This document shows, in pieces, positions 22,623 through 30,288 of a DNA stretch of 33,248 nucleotides; position 1 is the stretch's first letter, and every line of letters begins with the position of its first letter. The stretch comes from Soehngenia sp035406565 (GTDB taxonomy: Bacteria; Bacillota; Clostridia; Tissierellales; Tissierellaceae). Made by a program: the position numbers and the translations under genes. The stretch covers positions 1 to 33,248 of the forward strand of contig DAONLG010000003.1 of NCBI GenBank assembly GCA_035406565.1, in the 5' to 3' direction. The notes beneath the pieces are model-generated. The model saw only the letters and a program-made list of their open reading frames with translations. It did not search any database and was not told where the DNA came from.

Positions 22623-24364
22623 TATTCATTTTTTAAAGGATTTAGTTCCCATTCTTCTTGATTTGTGTGTAATAATTTATGCGATGTATGAGAAAGAGGT
22701 TTTTGCAAATACCTTTCGTAGCATTCAATGACAGCTGGGTTTTCATGTGAAAATCTCAAATCATTTATTTTATCTAGTCCGTATAAAACTTCTGCCCTTT
22801 CTTCAGCTAATTCCTCTCCGTCCCATATAGGCTGACCTCCGCCTCCAGCACAACCACCAGGGCAAGCCATTATTTCTACAAAATCATAGGAAACTTTGCC
22901 ATTTCTGATAGCTTCAATCAACCTTCTAGTATTGCCTAATCCACTAGCAGCTGCAACATTTAGCTCAATCCCGCTAATAGTAAATTTAGCTTCTTTCCAA
23001 CCCTCTTTATTCCCTCTGACATCTTTAAAAGCATCAGGATCTGGATTTTTGCCTTCAACTAAATAGTACGCACTTCTCAAAGCCGCCTCCATTACTCCAC
23101 CTGTAGCTCCAAAAATAACTGCTGCACCTGTGCTAATTCCAAGAGGTTTGTCTAACTCTACTTCTTCTAAAAATCTCACATCAATATGCTCTGATCTTAT
23201 CATTCTATCTACTTCTCTAGTAGTTAATACTACATCTACATCTTGACCAGCGCCTGCGTCATTTAGAACTTTTACTCCTGCTTCATATTTTTTAGCTGTA
23301 CACGGCATGATAGATACTACAAATATCTTAGATGGATCTACATTTAATAGCTCTGCATAATAGCTCTTTGCAATAGCTCCAAACATCTGCTGAGGAGATT
23401 TTGCTGAAGATAATTGGTTAACCATGTCTGGATATTGAGTTTTTATAAATCTTACCCAACCAGGGCAGCAGGATGTAAACATAGGAAACTTTTCATTTTC
23501 TCTATTTTTTAGTTTTTCAACAAATTCACTGCCTTCCTCCATTATAGTCAAATCTGCAGCAAAATTTGTATCAAATACATAGTCAAATCCCATCATCTTC
23601 AAAGCACTAGCCAATCTATTTACCGTTGCTTCTTCTCTTTTTAATCCAAGAGATTCTCCCCATGCAGCTCTTACAGCTGGTGCAATCTGAATTACTGTGA
23701 TTTTCTCTTTATCTGCCAGTGCTTCAAATACTTTGTCTGTGTCATCTCTTTCTCTCAATGCACCAACAGGGCAATGTGTTATGCACTGCCCGCAAAGTGC
23801 ACAATCAGCCTCTTCTATTCTCCTATTTTTAGATACGTCGACTCTTGTCCTTGAGCCTGTATTTGCAATATCCCAGATATTTAATCCTTGTATTTTATCA
23901 CAAACTTCAATGCATCTCATGCATTTAATGCATTTCTCATAATTTCTAACAAGCGGAAATCCTTCTGTCCATTTTGCGTGAGGTAGCTGCAGTTGATAAG
24001 GTATATCTAGTATTCCTAAATCATTTGCTATTTCTTGCAAACTACAATTCCCACTTCTCACACAACTAGCACATCTGGCATCGTGTTGAGAAAGAATAAG
24101 CTCTACATTTGTCCTCCTTACTTCCCTTACTTTCGGACTGTTAGTGTAAATTTTCATTCCTTCTTCTACTACATTGTTGCATGCAGGTATAAGTCTATTT
24201 ACTCCCTCAATTTCAACAACACAGACTCTACATGCACCTATTTCATTTAAACCTTCTAGGTAACATAAATTTGGTATCTTTATGTGGTTTTCTTCTGCAG
24301 CTTTGAGGATAGTAGTTCCTTCTGGAACAGTGACTTTTTTATTATTTATAGTTAAATTTACCAC
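22622..24364 (-). CDS. hydA: [FeFe] hydrogenase catalytic subunit (group A)
   Basis: A 580-residue subunit that interconverts protons and H2. Cofactor sites in order: [2Fe-2S] ferredoxin domain (C34, C45, C48, C62), a His-ligated [4Fe-4S] (H94, C98, C101, C107), two [4Fe-4S] clusters (C145/148/151/155 and C188/191/194/198), and the H-cluster with all canonical motifs: TSCCPGW (297-303), MPCTAKKYE (353-361) and MACPGGCAGGGGQP (499-512). No signal peptide, so cytoplasmic. The GTG start overlaps the end of the upstream flavoprotein gene by 7 bases, indicating a two-subunit complex made by coupled translation. The operon is probably under Rex control. Confidence 0.95.
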   Translation of the reverse strand: MVNLTINNKKVTVPEGTTILKAAEENHIKIPNLCYLEGLNEIGACRVCVVEIEGVNRLIPACNNVVEEGMKIYTNSPKVREVRRTNVELILSQHDARCASCVRSGNCSLQEIANDLGILDIPYQLQLPHAKWTEGFPLVRNYEKCIKCMRCIEVCDKIQGLNIWDIANTGSRTRVDVSKNRRIEEADCALCGQCITHCPVGALRERDDTDKVFEALADKEKITVIQIAPAVRAAWGESLGLKREEATVNRLASALKMMGFDYVFDTNFAADLTIMEEGSEFVEKLKNRENEKFPMFTSCCPGWVRFIKTQYPDMVNQLSSAKSPQQMFGAIAKSYYAELLNVDPSKIFVVSIMPCTAKKYEAGVKVLNDAGAGQDVDVVLTTREVDRMIRSEHIDVRFLEEVELDKPLGISTGAAVIFGATGGVMEAALRSAYYLVEGKNPDPDAFKDVRGNKEGWKEAKFTISGIELNVAAASGLGNTRRLIEAIRNGKVSYDFVEIMACPGGCAGGGGQPIWDGEELAEERAEVLYGLDKINDLRFSHENPAVIECYERYLQKPLSHTSHKLLHTNQEEWELNPLKNE

Positions 24365-26190
24365 TTTTCAGTCCTCCCTCCTTTAAATACTCCAAATCCG
24401 AAGTGGTCACATCTCAAACATCTTTTTGACTCTTGATTTGCTTCTTCTAAACTCATTGGGCATTCAGCTAATAAAAAGTCGTCTATTCTATCATAAACAG
24501 GTCTTTCTTTCATGTTAACTCTTCCGCAAGGAACTCTATCAGCTAATCTAGGTTGTGGAATGTCCACATCAGATTCGATTACATGATGGTATCCTAAGTA
24601 ATTGTCTATGTTTGCAGCAGCAACTTTTCCTGCAGCAATAGCTTGAATAACTGTCGCAGGTCCTGATATGCAATCTCCTCCTGCGAATACGCCGGGTATG
24701 TCTTTTACTCCAGCTGAGCTTAATGCATCAATAACACCTCTTCTTACAGGAATTCCATCTTTTTCAAAATCCTTTGATTCTATGCCTTGTCCTATTGCTA
24801 TCACAACAACATCACATTCAATCGCTATAGGTTTTTCTTTAGCATCCTTCATCTTTGGTCTTCCGTTTTCTATCATTCCAACTATTTGCGGTTGAACTAT
24901 GAGGGCTTTAACAAAACCATTCTCATTTGATTCAATCTTTATAGGATTTGAAAGTTCGTACACTTCACACCCTTCTGCAATAGCAGCTTCTACTTCTTCT
25001 TTTAGTGCTGGCATATCATCTTTTCTTCTCCTGTATATAATGTTAGCGTTTTTAGCGCCTAATCTGATAGCAGATCTTGCCACGTCAATCGCTACATTTC
25101 CACCGCCAATTATTGCAACCCTTTTGTCTTTAAAATCTGGATATATGCCATCTCCAATCTCTTTTAATATATCCACTGCTGAATATACTCCCAGTATATC
25201 CTCGCCCTCAATGCCCATCTTTTTGTGAATTTGTGCACCTATAGCAATGTAAACGCTGTCATATTTGTCTTTTAAATCTACGACGGAAATATCTTTTCCT
25301 ATAGTGATATTTGTAAATACATTTACATCATAAGAGAGCAGAGTATCTATTTCTTTATCTAATATCTCTCTAGGCAATCTATAGCTTGGTATGCCATACC
25401 TTAACATGCCGCCTAATTTATTTCTTCTCTCATAAATATCTACCTGATGTCCCATCATCGATAAGAAATACGCACATGTAAGTCCACTTGGTCCAGCACC
25501 TATTACGGCAACTTTTTTCCCTGTCGAAGGCATTCTCTGAGGATTTTTAACCTCACTAGCATTGTCAACAGCAAATCTCTTTAGGCCTCTTATATTTATC
25601 GAGTCATCAATCATGTTCCTTCTGCATCTAGTTTCACAAGGGTGTTCACATACATATGCACAAGTTGCAGGCATTGGATTGTCCTTTCTTATTAATCTCA
25701 CCGCATCATCATATCTTCCTTCTGAAATAAGCGCTATGTATCCAGGTATATCTACACCTGCAGGGCAAAGAGATACACAAGGAACCGATTGATAAATACC
25801 AAAATTACATCTATCCCTCAAAATATGCTCCTCAAAATCATCTCTAAAACCTTCTATACCCTTTAATACCATATTTGCAGCCTCATACCCAATTGCACAA
25901 TCAGCTGATAAATAAATGCTCCTTGCTGTCTTTTCAATTAAATCAATAGTATCAAGTGTTGCCCTGCCATCAAGTACATCCCCAAGTAATGCTTCCAACT
26001 GGCCTAGACCTACTCTGCACGGTACACATTTGCCACATGTCTGAGCATGTGCCATCTTTACGAAAGATAGAGTTAAGTCAATTGGACACAAACCAGGAGG
26101 TGAAGCGATGATACGTCTTTCAAGATCTTTATACATCTCTTCAACAGTAGCTTGAGCTTTATCTTTTGTAATTATACTAAGCCTACTCAT
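24358..26190 (-). CDS. Hydrogenase partner: NuoF-tail fused to GltD-like flavoprotein
   Basis: A 610-residue electron-transfer protein. Residues about 30-125 match the C-terminal [4Fe-4S] domain of NuoF (TCGKCVPCRVGLGQLEALL with C52, C55, C58, and C98 in SADCAIGYEAANMV), but the NuoF FMN and NADH domain is absent. Residues about 130-600 are a GltD/NfnB-like module: Cys sites C138, C142, C177, C181, C185, C189, the FAD loop GAGPSG (231-236), a second dinucleotide loop GGGNVAID (362-369) with YRRRK after it suggesting NADP(H), and a closing GGD motif. It is the first gene of the operon with hydA, so it probably passes electrons between pyridine nucleotide and the hydrogenase. This resembles what is called glutamate-synthase-linked (A2) [FeFe] hydrogenase; bifurcation is unproven. 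Confidence 0.88.
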   Translation of the reverse strand: MSRLSIITKDKAQATVEEMYKDLERRIIASPPGLCPIDLTLSFVKMAHAQTCGKCVPCRVGLGQLEALLGDVLDGRATLDTIDLIEKTARSIYLSADCAIGYEAANMVLKGIEGFRDDFEEHILRDRCNFGIYQSVPCVSLCPAGVDIPGYIALISEGRYDDAVRLIRKDNPMPATCAYVCEHPCETRCRRNMIDDSINIRGLKRFAVDNASEVKNPQRMPSTGKKVAVIGAGPSGLTCAYFLSMMGHQVDIYERRNKLGGMLRYGIPSYRLPREILDKEIDTLLSYDVNVFTNITIGKDISVVDLKDKYDSVYIAIGAQIHKKMGIEGEDILGVYSAVDILKEIGDGIYPDFKDKRVAIIGGGNVAIDVARSAIRLGAKNANIIYRRRKDDMPALKEEVEAAIAEGCEVYELSNPIKIESNENGFVKALIVQPQIVGMIENGRPKMKDAKEKPIAIECDVVVIAIGQGIESKDFEKDGIPVRRGVIDALSSAGVKDIPGVFAGGDCISGPATVIQAIAAGKVAAANIDNYLGYHHVIESDVDIPQPRLADRVPCGRVNMKERPVYDRIDDFLLAECPMSLEEANQESKRCLRCDHFGFGVFKGGRTEKW

Positions 26191-26202
26191 AAATCTTCCC
26201 CC

Positions 26203-26222
26203 TTTGTTATCAATATAACAAA
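26203..26222. promoter_or_regulatory. Rex-like redox operator over the hydrogenase -10
   Basis: TTTGTTATCAATATAACAAA (plus strand) is a 20-base inverted repeat, 8-base arms with a 4-base centre. Its 18-base core differs from the clostridial Rex consensus TTGTTAAnnnnTTAACAA only at the two symmetric inner positions. It covers the -10 element, an ideal place for a repressor released by NADH. Confidence 0.6.
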
Positions 26223-26242
26223 ATTATATAGTATTATGTCAA
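26213..26242 (-). promoter_or_regulatory. Promoter of the hydrogenase operon
   Basis: A perfect -35 TTGACA (26242-26237), an 18-base spacer, TTATAT (26218-26213) on the minus strand, 23 bases ahead of the first gene and overlapped by the Rex-like palindrome. Confidence 0.6.
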
Positions 26243-26419
26243 TAAAAGAAAGAGGATTTTTCATAAAATTTGAAATATTGAATGTAATGGATATCATTGT
26301 TGATTTTACATCGTTAATTTTTTATTATTTAAATCATCATATTTCAAAGTGATATTTAATTCATACAGGGTATAACTAATTTAAGATAATTTAAAGTTAT
26401 GTAAAGGGGAGGGATTTTC

Positions 26420-26839
26420 ATGAAAAAAATATTAGTACCAATTGATGGATCAAAATGCTCTCAACTGGCTATGCAAAAAGCAAAAGAATTAGCTATTGCT
26501 TTTGATAGCTCAATTACTGTCATCACAGTAGTAGACAGCATAAAGTACCTCGACATGGAATATAGATATAATGCCGTACAAAAGGACATTGAATATGCAA
26601 AAGAACTCCTAAAATCAGCAGAAAAATTCTTTGAGGATTTAGGAAAAGATATCAACACTCTTTATAAAACTGGAGATGTAGCTGAAGAAATAGTCAATTT
26701 ATCTGAAGAAGGTGATTTTGACTTGATAGTTATCGGTTCTCGTGGAATGGGAAGATTCTCTAGGGCAATTCTCGGCAGCGTAAGTCAAAAAGTGTCCCAA
26801 GTGGCTAAAACCAATGTGCTGATTGTTAAAAAACCTTAA
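26420..26839 (+). CDS. Universal stress protein (UspA family), second copy
   Basis: A 139-residue single-domain Usp with MKKILVPIDGSKCS at the N-terminus and a fully canonical ATP-binding loop GSRGMGRFSRAILGSVS (106-122; G106, G109, G119, S120). It is clearly paralogous to the copy at 22177-22590, with the same length and loop positions. It is divergent from the hydrogenase operon, sharing a 229-base intergenic region that holds the Rex-like site nearer the hydrogenase. AGGGGAGGG is the ribosome binding site. No clear promoter or terminator was seen. Confidence 0.9.
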   Translation: MKKILVPIDGSKCSQLAMQKAKELAIAFDSSITVITVVDSIKYLDMEYRYNAVQKDIEYAKELLKSAEKFFEDLGKDINTLYKTGDVAEEIVNLSEEGDFDLIVIGSRGMGRFSRAILGSVSQKVSQVAKTNVLIVKKP

Positions 26840-26955
26840 TAATTTGTAGGAATATTGATTTTCTCTATTTGCGTTGATATATGCCTAGTATTTCAATTAC
26901 TTTAATTTTTAGAATATATTGAAATATTTTTATCTTTATAGTAATCTATTAGTAA

Positions 26956-26973
26956 TAACTATATATATAGTTA
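26956..26973. repeat. 18-base AT-rich palindrome ahead of nhaC
   Basis: TAACTATATATATAGTTA is a perfect inverted repeat 24 bases before the nhaC start. No T-run follows. It could be an operator or a leader hairpin, or chance in an AT-rich gap. Confidence 0.4.
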
Positions 26974-26997
26974 GCATATTAATAGGGGGTGTATTAA

Positions 26998-28410
26998 ATG
27001 AGGGAAAAGAAACAGGCAACAATGGGTTATGCACTAATACCAATTATAGTTCTAATCGCTTCACTATCTTATGGCATCATAGTTTTAGGTGCAGACCCAC
27101 ATATTCCTTTGCTTGTTGCAATCGTTGTAGCTTCTTTAGTTGCAATATTTGGTTTAGGCTTTAGCTGGCAAGAAATCGAAAAAGGTGCTATCGAAACTAT
27201 TTCCATGGCAATGCAGGCAATACTTATTTTAATGGTAATCGGTACAGTAGTAGGATCTTGGATACTCAGCGGAACTGTGCCATCAATGATTTATTACGGT
27301 CTTAAAATTTTATCTCCAGGAATATTTCTAGTAGCTACAACTCTAATTTGTTGTGTAGTATCTTTAGCAACAGGTAGCTCATGGACTACAGCAGGTACTG
27401 TAGGTATCGCTCTTATCGGTGTTGGCCAAGGTCTTGGAATCCCTGCAAAAATTGTTGCAGGTGCAATAATATCAGGTGCTTATTTTGGAGATAAAATATC
27501 CCCACTTTCTGATACTACAAATCTAGCACCAGCAATGGCTGGCTCAACTCTGTTTGAACACGTCAGATACATGCTCTACACTACTGTCCCAAGTTTAATT
27601 ATTGCACTTATACTTTATGGAATTATCGGGGCAAGATATGCTGGCAGAGCTCTTGATACTGCAAACATTGATGCAATACTAGGTGGTTTATCAGCTAACT
27701 TCTATATCTCCCCAGTGTTGTTGATCCCGCCAATCGTCGTAATTATCTTGGTTGTATTAAAAGCACCCGCTCTGCCCGGTCTACTTTCAGGTACTGGTCT
27801 TGGTGCATTGTTTGCTGCAATCTTTCAAAAGGCAAGTCTTGGTGAAATAGTAAATACAATTCACTATGGTTATTCAATTGAAAGTGGTAATGAAATGATA
27901 GACAGCCTCTTAAATGGCGGCGGACTAGATTCAATGATGTGGACAGTATCTTTGATACTATTGGCTATGACATTCGGTGGAATCATGGAGAAAAGCGGTA
28001 TGCTTGGTGCAATTGCCAATAAGATATTGACAGTGGCAAAGTCTACTGGATCATTAGTAACCGCAACAGTTTTATCTTCAATCGCCATCAATATATTAGC
28101 AGCAGACCAATACTTATCAATAGTTATCCCTGGTAGAATGTACAAGGATGCTTACGATAAAATGGGTCTTGAACCTAGACTATTGTCTAGAACACTAGAA
28201 GATGCTGGTACACTTACATCTCCTCTCGTCCCTTGGAATACATGCGGAGCCTACATGTACAGTGTATTGGGAGTATCTGCATTAGGTGCAGGAGGATATT
28301 TACCTTTTGCATTCTTAAATTTAATCAACCCATTAGTTGCAATCTTTTATGCTTTCACAGGAATCAGTATTAATGACCCTAAAAAGCCAAAGAAGAAAAA
28401 GACTAAGTAA
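26998..28410 (+). CDS. nhaC: Na+/H+ antiporter, NhaC family
   Basis: A polytopic membrane protein of 470 residues expected to exchange Na+ for H+. NhaC features include LATGSSWTTAGTVGIALIGVG, the strongly conserved GAYFGDKISPLSDTTNLAPA stretch, and LVPWNTCGAYM near the C-terminus; the tail is Lys-rich (KKPKKKKTK). Some NhaC-family proteins exchange organic acids (for example malate/lactate), so ion specificity is a family-level inference. A GGGGGTG site precedes the ATG. It follows the second stress protein gene by 158 bases and has its own strong terminator. Confidence 0.92.
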   Translation: MREKKQATMGYALIPIIVLIASLSYGIIVLGADPHIPLLVAIVVASLVAIFGLGFSWQEIEKGAIETISMAMQAILILMVIGTVVGSWILSGTVPSMIYYGLKILSPGIFLVATTLICCVVSLATGSSWTTAGTVGIALIGVGQGLGIPAKIVAGAIISGAYFGDKISPLSDTTNLAPAMAGSTLFEHVRYMLYTTVPSLIIALILYGIIGARYAGRALDTANIDAILGGLSANFYISPVLLIPPIVVIILVVLKAPALPGLLSGTGLGALFAAIFQKASLGEIVNTIHYGYSIESGNEMIDSLLNGGGLDSMMWTVSLILLAMTFGGIMEKSGMLGAIANKILTVAKSTGSLVTATVLSSIAINILAADQYLSIVIPGRMYKDAYDKMGLEPRLLSRTLEDAGTLTSPLVPWNTCGAYMYSVLGVSALGAGGYLPFAFLNLINPLVAIFYAFTGISINDPKKPKKKKTK

Positions 28411-28434
28411 AAAAGGCAGCTTAAGCTGCCTTTT
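28411..28434 (+). terminator. Terminator after nhaC
   Basis: AAAAGGCAGC, loop TTAA, GCTGCCTTTT, then ATCTTT, immediately after the nhaC stop codon. Confidence 0.85.
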
Positions 28435-28494
28435 ATCTTTATATTGATTTAAGAAATATATTGTAGTATGCTCTTCTTAAAAGAAGGTGATCAA

Positions 28495-29142
28495 ATGAAA
28501 AAAAGGTATATATTAATCATTATTCTAATAGCATTGCTCCTTCCTTTGTTATACTTTAGAAATGAGATGAAGTTTTTAAGTTCAATATTTACCTACAAAT
28601 TGACTAAATCCGAAACTAAAAGTGAAGAAATATTAAAAAATCCATTTGATGAATACATAAAAGATGAAAATTCAAATTCAGTTGAAACAACAGACACAAA
28701 CGGCTCCGATATAGACAGCGAAAACACAATTTCTACGAGTGAAAAAAACAATACACAAATTGACAATTCTCAAACAAGTACTAATTTAAATAAGAAATCT
28801 CTAGATCAAATCATAACTATTTACGATCCAAAATTTAAAGCTTTAGAAAATGAATTTAACTCATTGCTTGATAATTTAATTAAAGATGCGCTATCAGATT
28901 ATAATTCCGGGAATTATACTAAATTTCAGCTTGCGAGATTTTATTTGGACAAAGGGTACAAAATAGAAAAAGAGTCTGATGCTAAATTTTATTCACTTGT
29001 AAGAGAATTAGAGAAAGAACTAAAGAATAATTCCTTAGATCTCTCTCTAAAAGAAAAAATAGTAAGATATTATGAAAGTGTAAAATCAGCTAAAAAAGAC
29101 AGTTTAATAAACAAGGGAATGGATTTAGTTAATGGTGAGTAG
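28495..29142 (+). CDS. Membrane-anchored extracellular protein of unknown function
   Basis: 215 residues from the ATG at 28495, chosen over an in-frame ATG at 28468 because GAAGGTGA lies just ahead and the protein then begins with a classic anchor, MKKRYILIIILIALLLPLLY. After the membrane helix comes a low-complexity Ser/Thr/Asn/Asp-rich linker (about 45-90), then a mostly helical, charged domain (about 95-215) with no cysteines. I do not recognise a family. Its stop is one base from the stop of the convergent amidase gene, and no terminator lies between them, unlike the other convergent pairs in the window. The extracellular helical domain could be wall- or envelope-associated, but nothing shows this directly. 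Confidence 0.7.
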   Translation: MKKRYILIIILIALLLPLLYFRNEMKFLSSIFTYKLTKSETKSEEILKNPFDEYIKDENSNSVETTDTNGSDIDSENTISTSEKNNTQIDNSQTSTNLNKKSLDQIITIYDPKFKALENEFNSLLDNLIKDALSDYNSGNYTKFQLARFYLDKGYKIEKESDAKFYSLVRELEKELKNNSLDLSLKEKIVRYYESVKSAKKDSLINKGMDLVNGE

Positions 29143-29143
29143 T

Positions 29144-29617
29144 TTATATCAAATCATAAAAGTAAGTCCATTCTCTCCATCCCATTTCACTCATCTTCTT
29201 AGGGCATATCTTTAAAGATGCATCAAAATGCCTAACCACATTTTTCTTATCTAAGTCGTATTTATCAAGCAATAACCTCACTAGATAAATTGCTTTTTCT
29301 TTTGTTATATTCCAATCGTTTCCTTCATTTACACATAGTTCAATGCCTATTGAGTTGGAATTAGTGATCCCAAACCTGCCCTTTCCATCCCCGCAATGAT
29401 AACTTGAATCTTTATCTGCGACTAATTGAATAATGTGATTTTCATCTATCACATAATGACATGAGGCGTTTACGTTTGGTTTATCGAAGTATTTAAAATG
29501 ATTTATCGCATTTGCGGTCTTTTTTTTATTCCCTGTATCATGGATTACTATATACTTTATTTTTTCTATATTTCTAGTTGAAAAATTATTTTTAATCAGC
29601 ATCTTCTCAATCATCAT
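29144..29617 (-). CDS. N-acetylmuramoyl-L-alanine amidase, T7-lysozyme type, no signal peptide
   Basis: A 157-residue Amidase_2/PGRP-fold enzyme expected to cut the bond between muramic acid and the stem peptide of peptidoglycan. Zinc ligands are H26 (VIHDTG), H130 (RHFDAS) and C138 (KICPK), and K136 corresponds to the catalytic lysine of T7 lysozyme; the H130-K136-C138 spacing equals H122-K128-C130 there. There is no signal peptide, membrane helix or wall-binding domain, so it must leave by another route or act on lysis, like a phage endolysin. Its ATG lies inside the end of the sigma gene (11-base overlap) with GGAGGG ahead, so the two are translationally coupled. Confidence 0.9.
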   Translation of the reverse strand: MMIEKMLIKNNFSTRNIEKIKYIVIHDTGNKKKTANAINHFKYFDKPNVNASCHYVIDENHIIQLVADKDSSYHCGDGKGRFGITNSNSIGIELCVNEGNDWNITKEKAIYLVRLLLDKYDLDKKNVVRHFDASLKICPKKMSEMGWREWTYFYDLI

Positions 29618-30170
29618 ATCCCTCCATCTGTTCTCTTAATTTTTTGTGAGCTCTTCTCTTTAGCTCTAGCACGGTTCGGTAACTAATATTGTGTAGATTA
29701 CTTATTTCATTTATAGTTAACCCCATGTAATAAAACTCTATGACAATCTCTTTTTCCTTTAAAGATAGATCTTTAAATAGCTCTTGCATTTGCTTAGAAA
29801 AGTCTTTGTTTATCACATACTCCTCTAGGTTTTCCTCACTCGCCAGTAAGTCTATCATTTCTGTATCCTCCTCATTTCTCTGATTTAATGAAATAATATC
29901 TCTTTTAGAATTCAGCTTATTTAAATAAAAAAATCTAAGTCTGGTTTTGACAAATCCACTAAAATGAACATTTTTGCTTATATCGAAGTCTTCGATACAT
30001 TCAAGCACAATGAGTTTTCCGTCTTCTACTAAATCTTCATACTCAGAATAATTATTGTAGTATTTTTTAATAGAAGAAATGATCAACGGATAAAACCTCT
30101 CTACTAATTCAAATTTAGATTCATCATCTCCTTTTATTGACTCCTCATAAAGCCTTTTAATCTCATCCAT
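29607..30170 (-). CDS. Small sigma-70-family factor, TcdR/UviA-like size and layout
   Basis: About 187 residues. An N-terminal region 2 (FELVERFYPLII, EYEDLVEDGKLIVLECIEDF, FSGFVKTRLRFFYLNKL) and a C-terminal region 4 helix-turn-helix (LSLKEKEIVIEFYYMG, TINEISNLHNISYRTVLELKRRAHKKL) are clear; regions 1 and 3 are missing. The layout resembles group 5 sigma factors (TcdR, BotR, UviA) that turn on toxin, bacteriocin and lysis genes; a SigH- or ComX-like factor is an alternative. Three ATGs crowd the start (30182, 30173, 30170); the last has GGAG 6 bases ahead. It follows the ComK-like gene and its terminator and is coupled to the amidase. No standard promoter was found just ahead of it. Confidence 0.85.
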   Translation of the reverse strand: MDEIKRLYEESIKGDDESKFELVERFYPLIISSIKKYYNNYSEYEDLVEDGKLIVLECIEDFDISKNVHFSGFVKTRLRFFYLNKLNSKRDIISLNQRNEEDTEMIDLLASEENLEEYVINKDFSKQMQELFKDLSLKEKEIVIEFYYMGLTINEISNLHNISYRTVLELKRRAHKKLREQMEGYDD

Positions 30171-30185
30171 CATTTGCTCCATTCA

Positions 30186-30199
30186 AAAGAGCGCTCTTT
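30186..30199. repeat. 14-base perfect palindrome ahead of the sigma gene
   Basis: AAAGAGCGCTCTTT lies directly before the first ATG of the sigma gene, close to the expected ribosome binding site. It could be an operator or a small hairpin that limits translation. Confidence 0.4.
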
Positions 30200-30245
30200 A
30201 CTTATTCCTAGGTGAGATTAGCTTAATATAAATTTACAAAAAAAT

Positions 30246-30282
30246 AAAAAGTAGAGTTTTTCATATTCTTCCTCTACTTTTT
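30246..30282 (-). terminator. Terminator after the ComK-like gene
   Basis: Minus strand AAAAAGTAGAG (30282-30272), a 15-base loop, CTCTACTTTTT (30256-30246), then ATTTT. It separates the ComK-like gene from the sigma gene. Confidence 0.7.
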
Positions 30283-30288
30283 TAAACT

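Noticed and set aside
24358..26190. Reading this gene as NADH dehydrogenase NuoF or as plain glutamate synthase small subunit
   Set aside because: The NuoF NADH/FMN domain is absent and the NuoF-tail plus hydA overlap is not found with a standard GltD; the fused hydrogenase-partner reading explains both parts.
22121..26373. GGGTAT motifs upstream of both universal stress protein genes, like a sigma-B -10 element
   Set aside because: The matching -35 (GTTTAA-like) is present only loosely upstream of the first copy (12-base spacing) and absent at the right distance for the second; in AT-rich DNA this can be chance.
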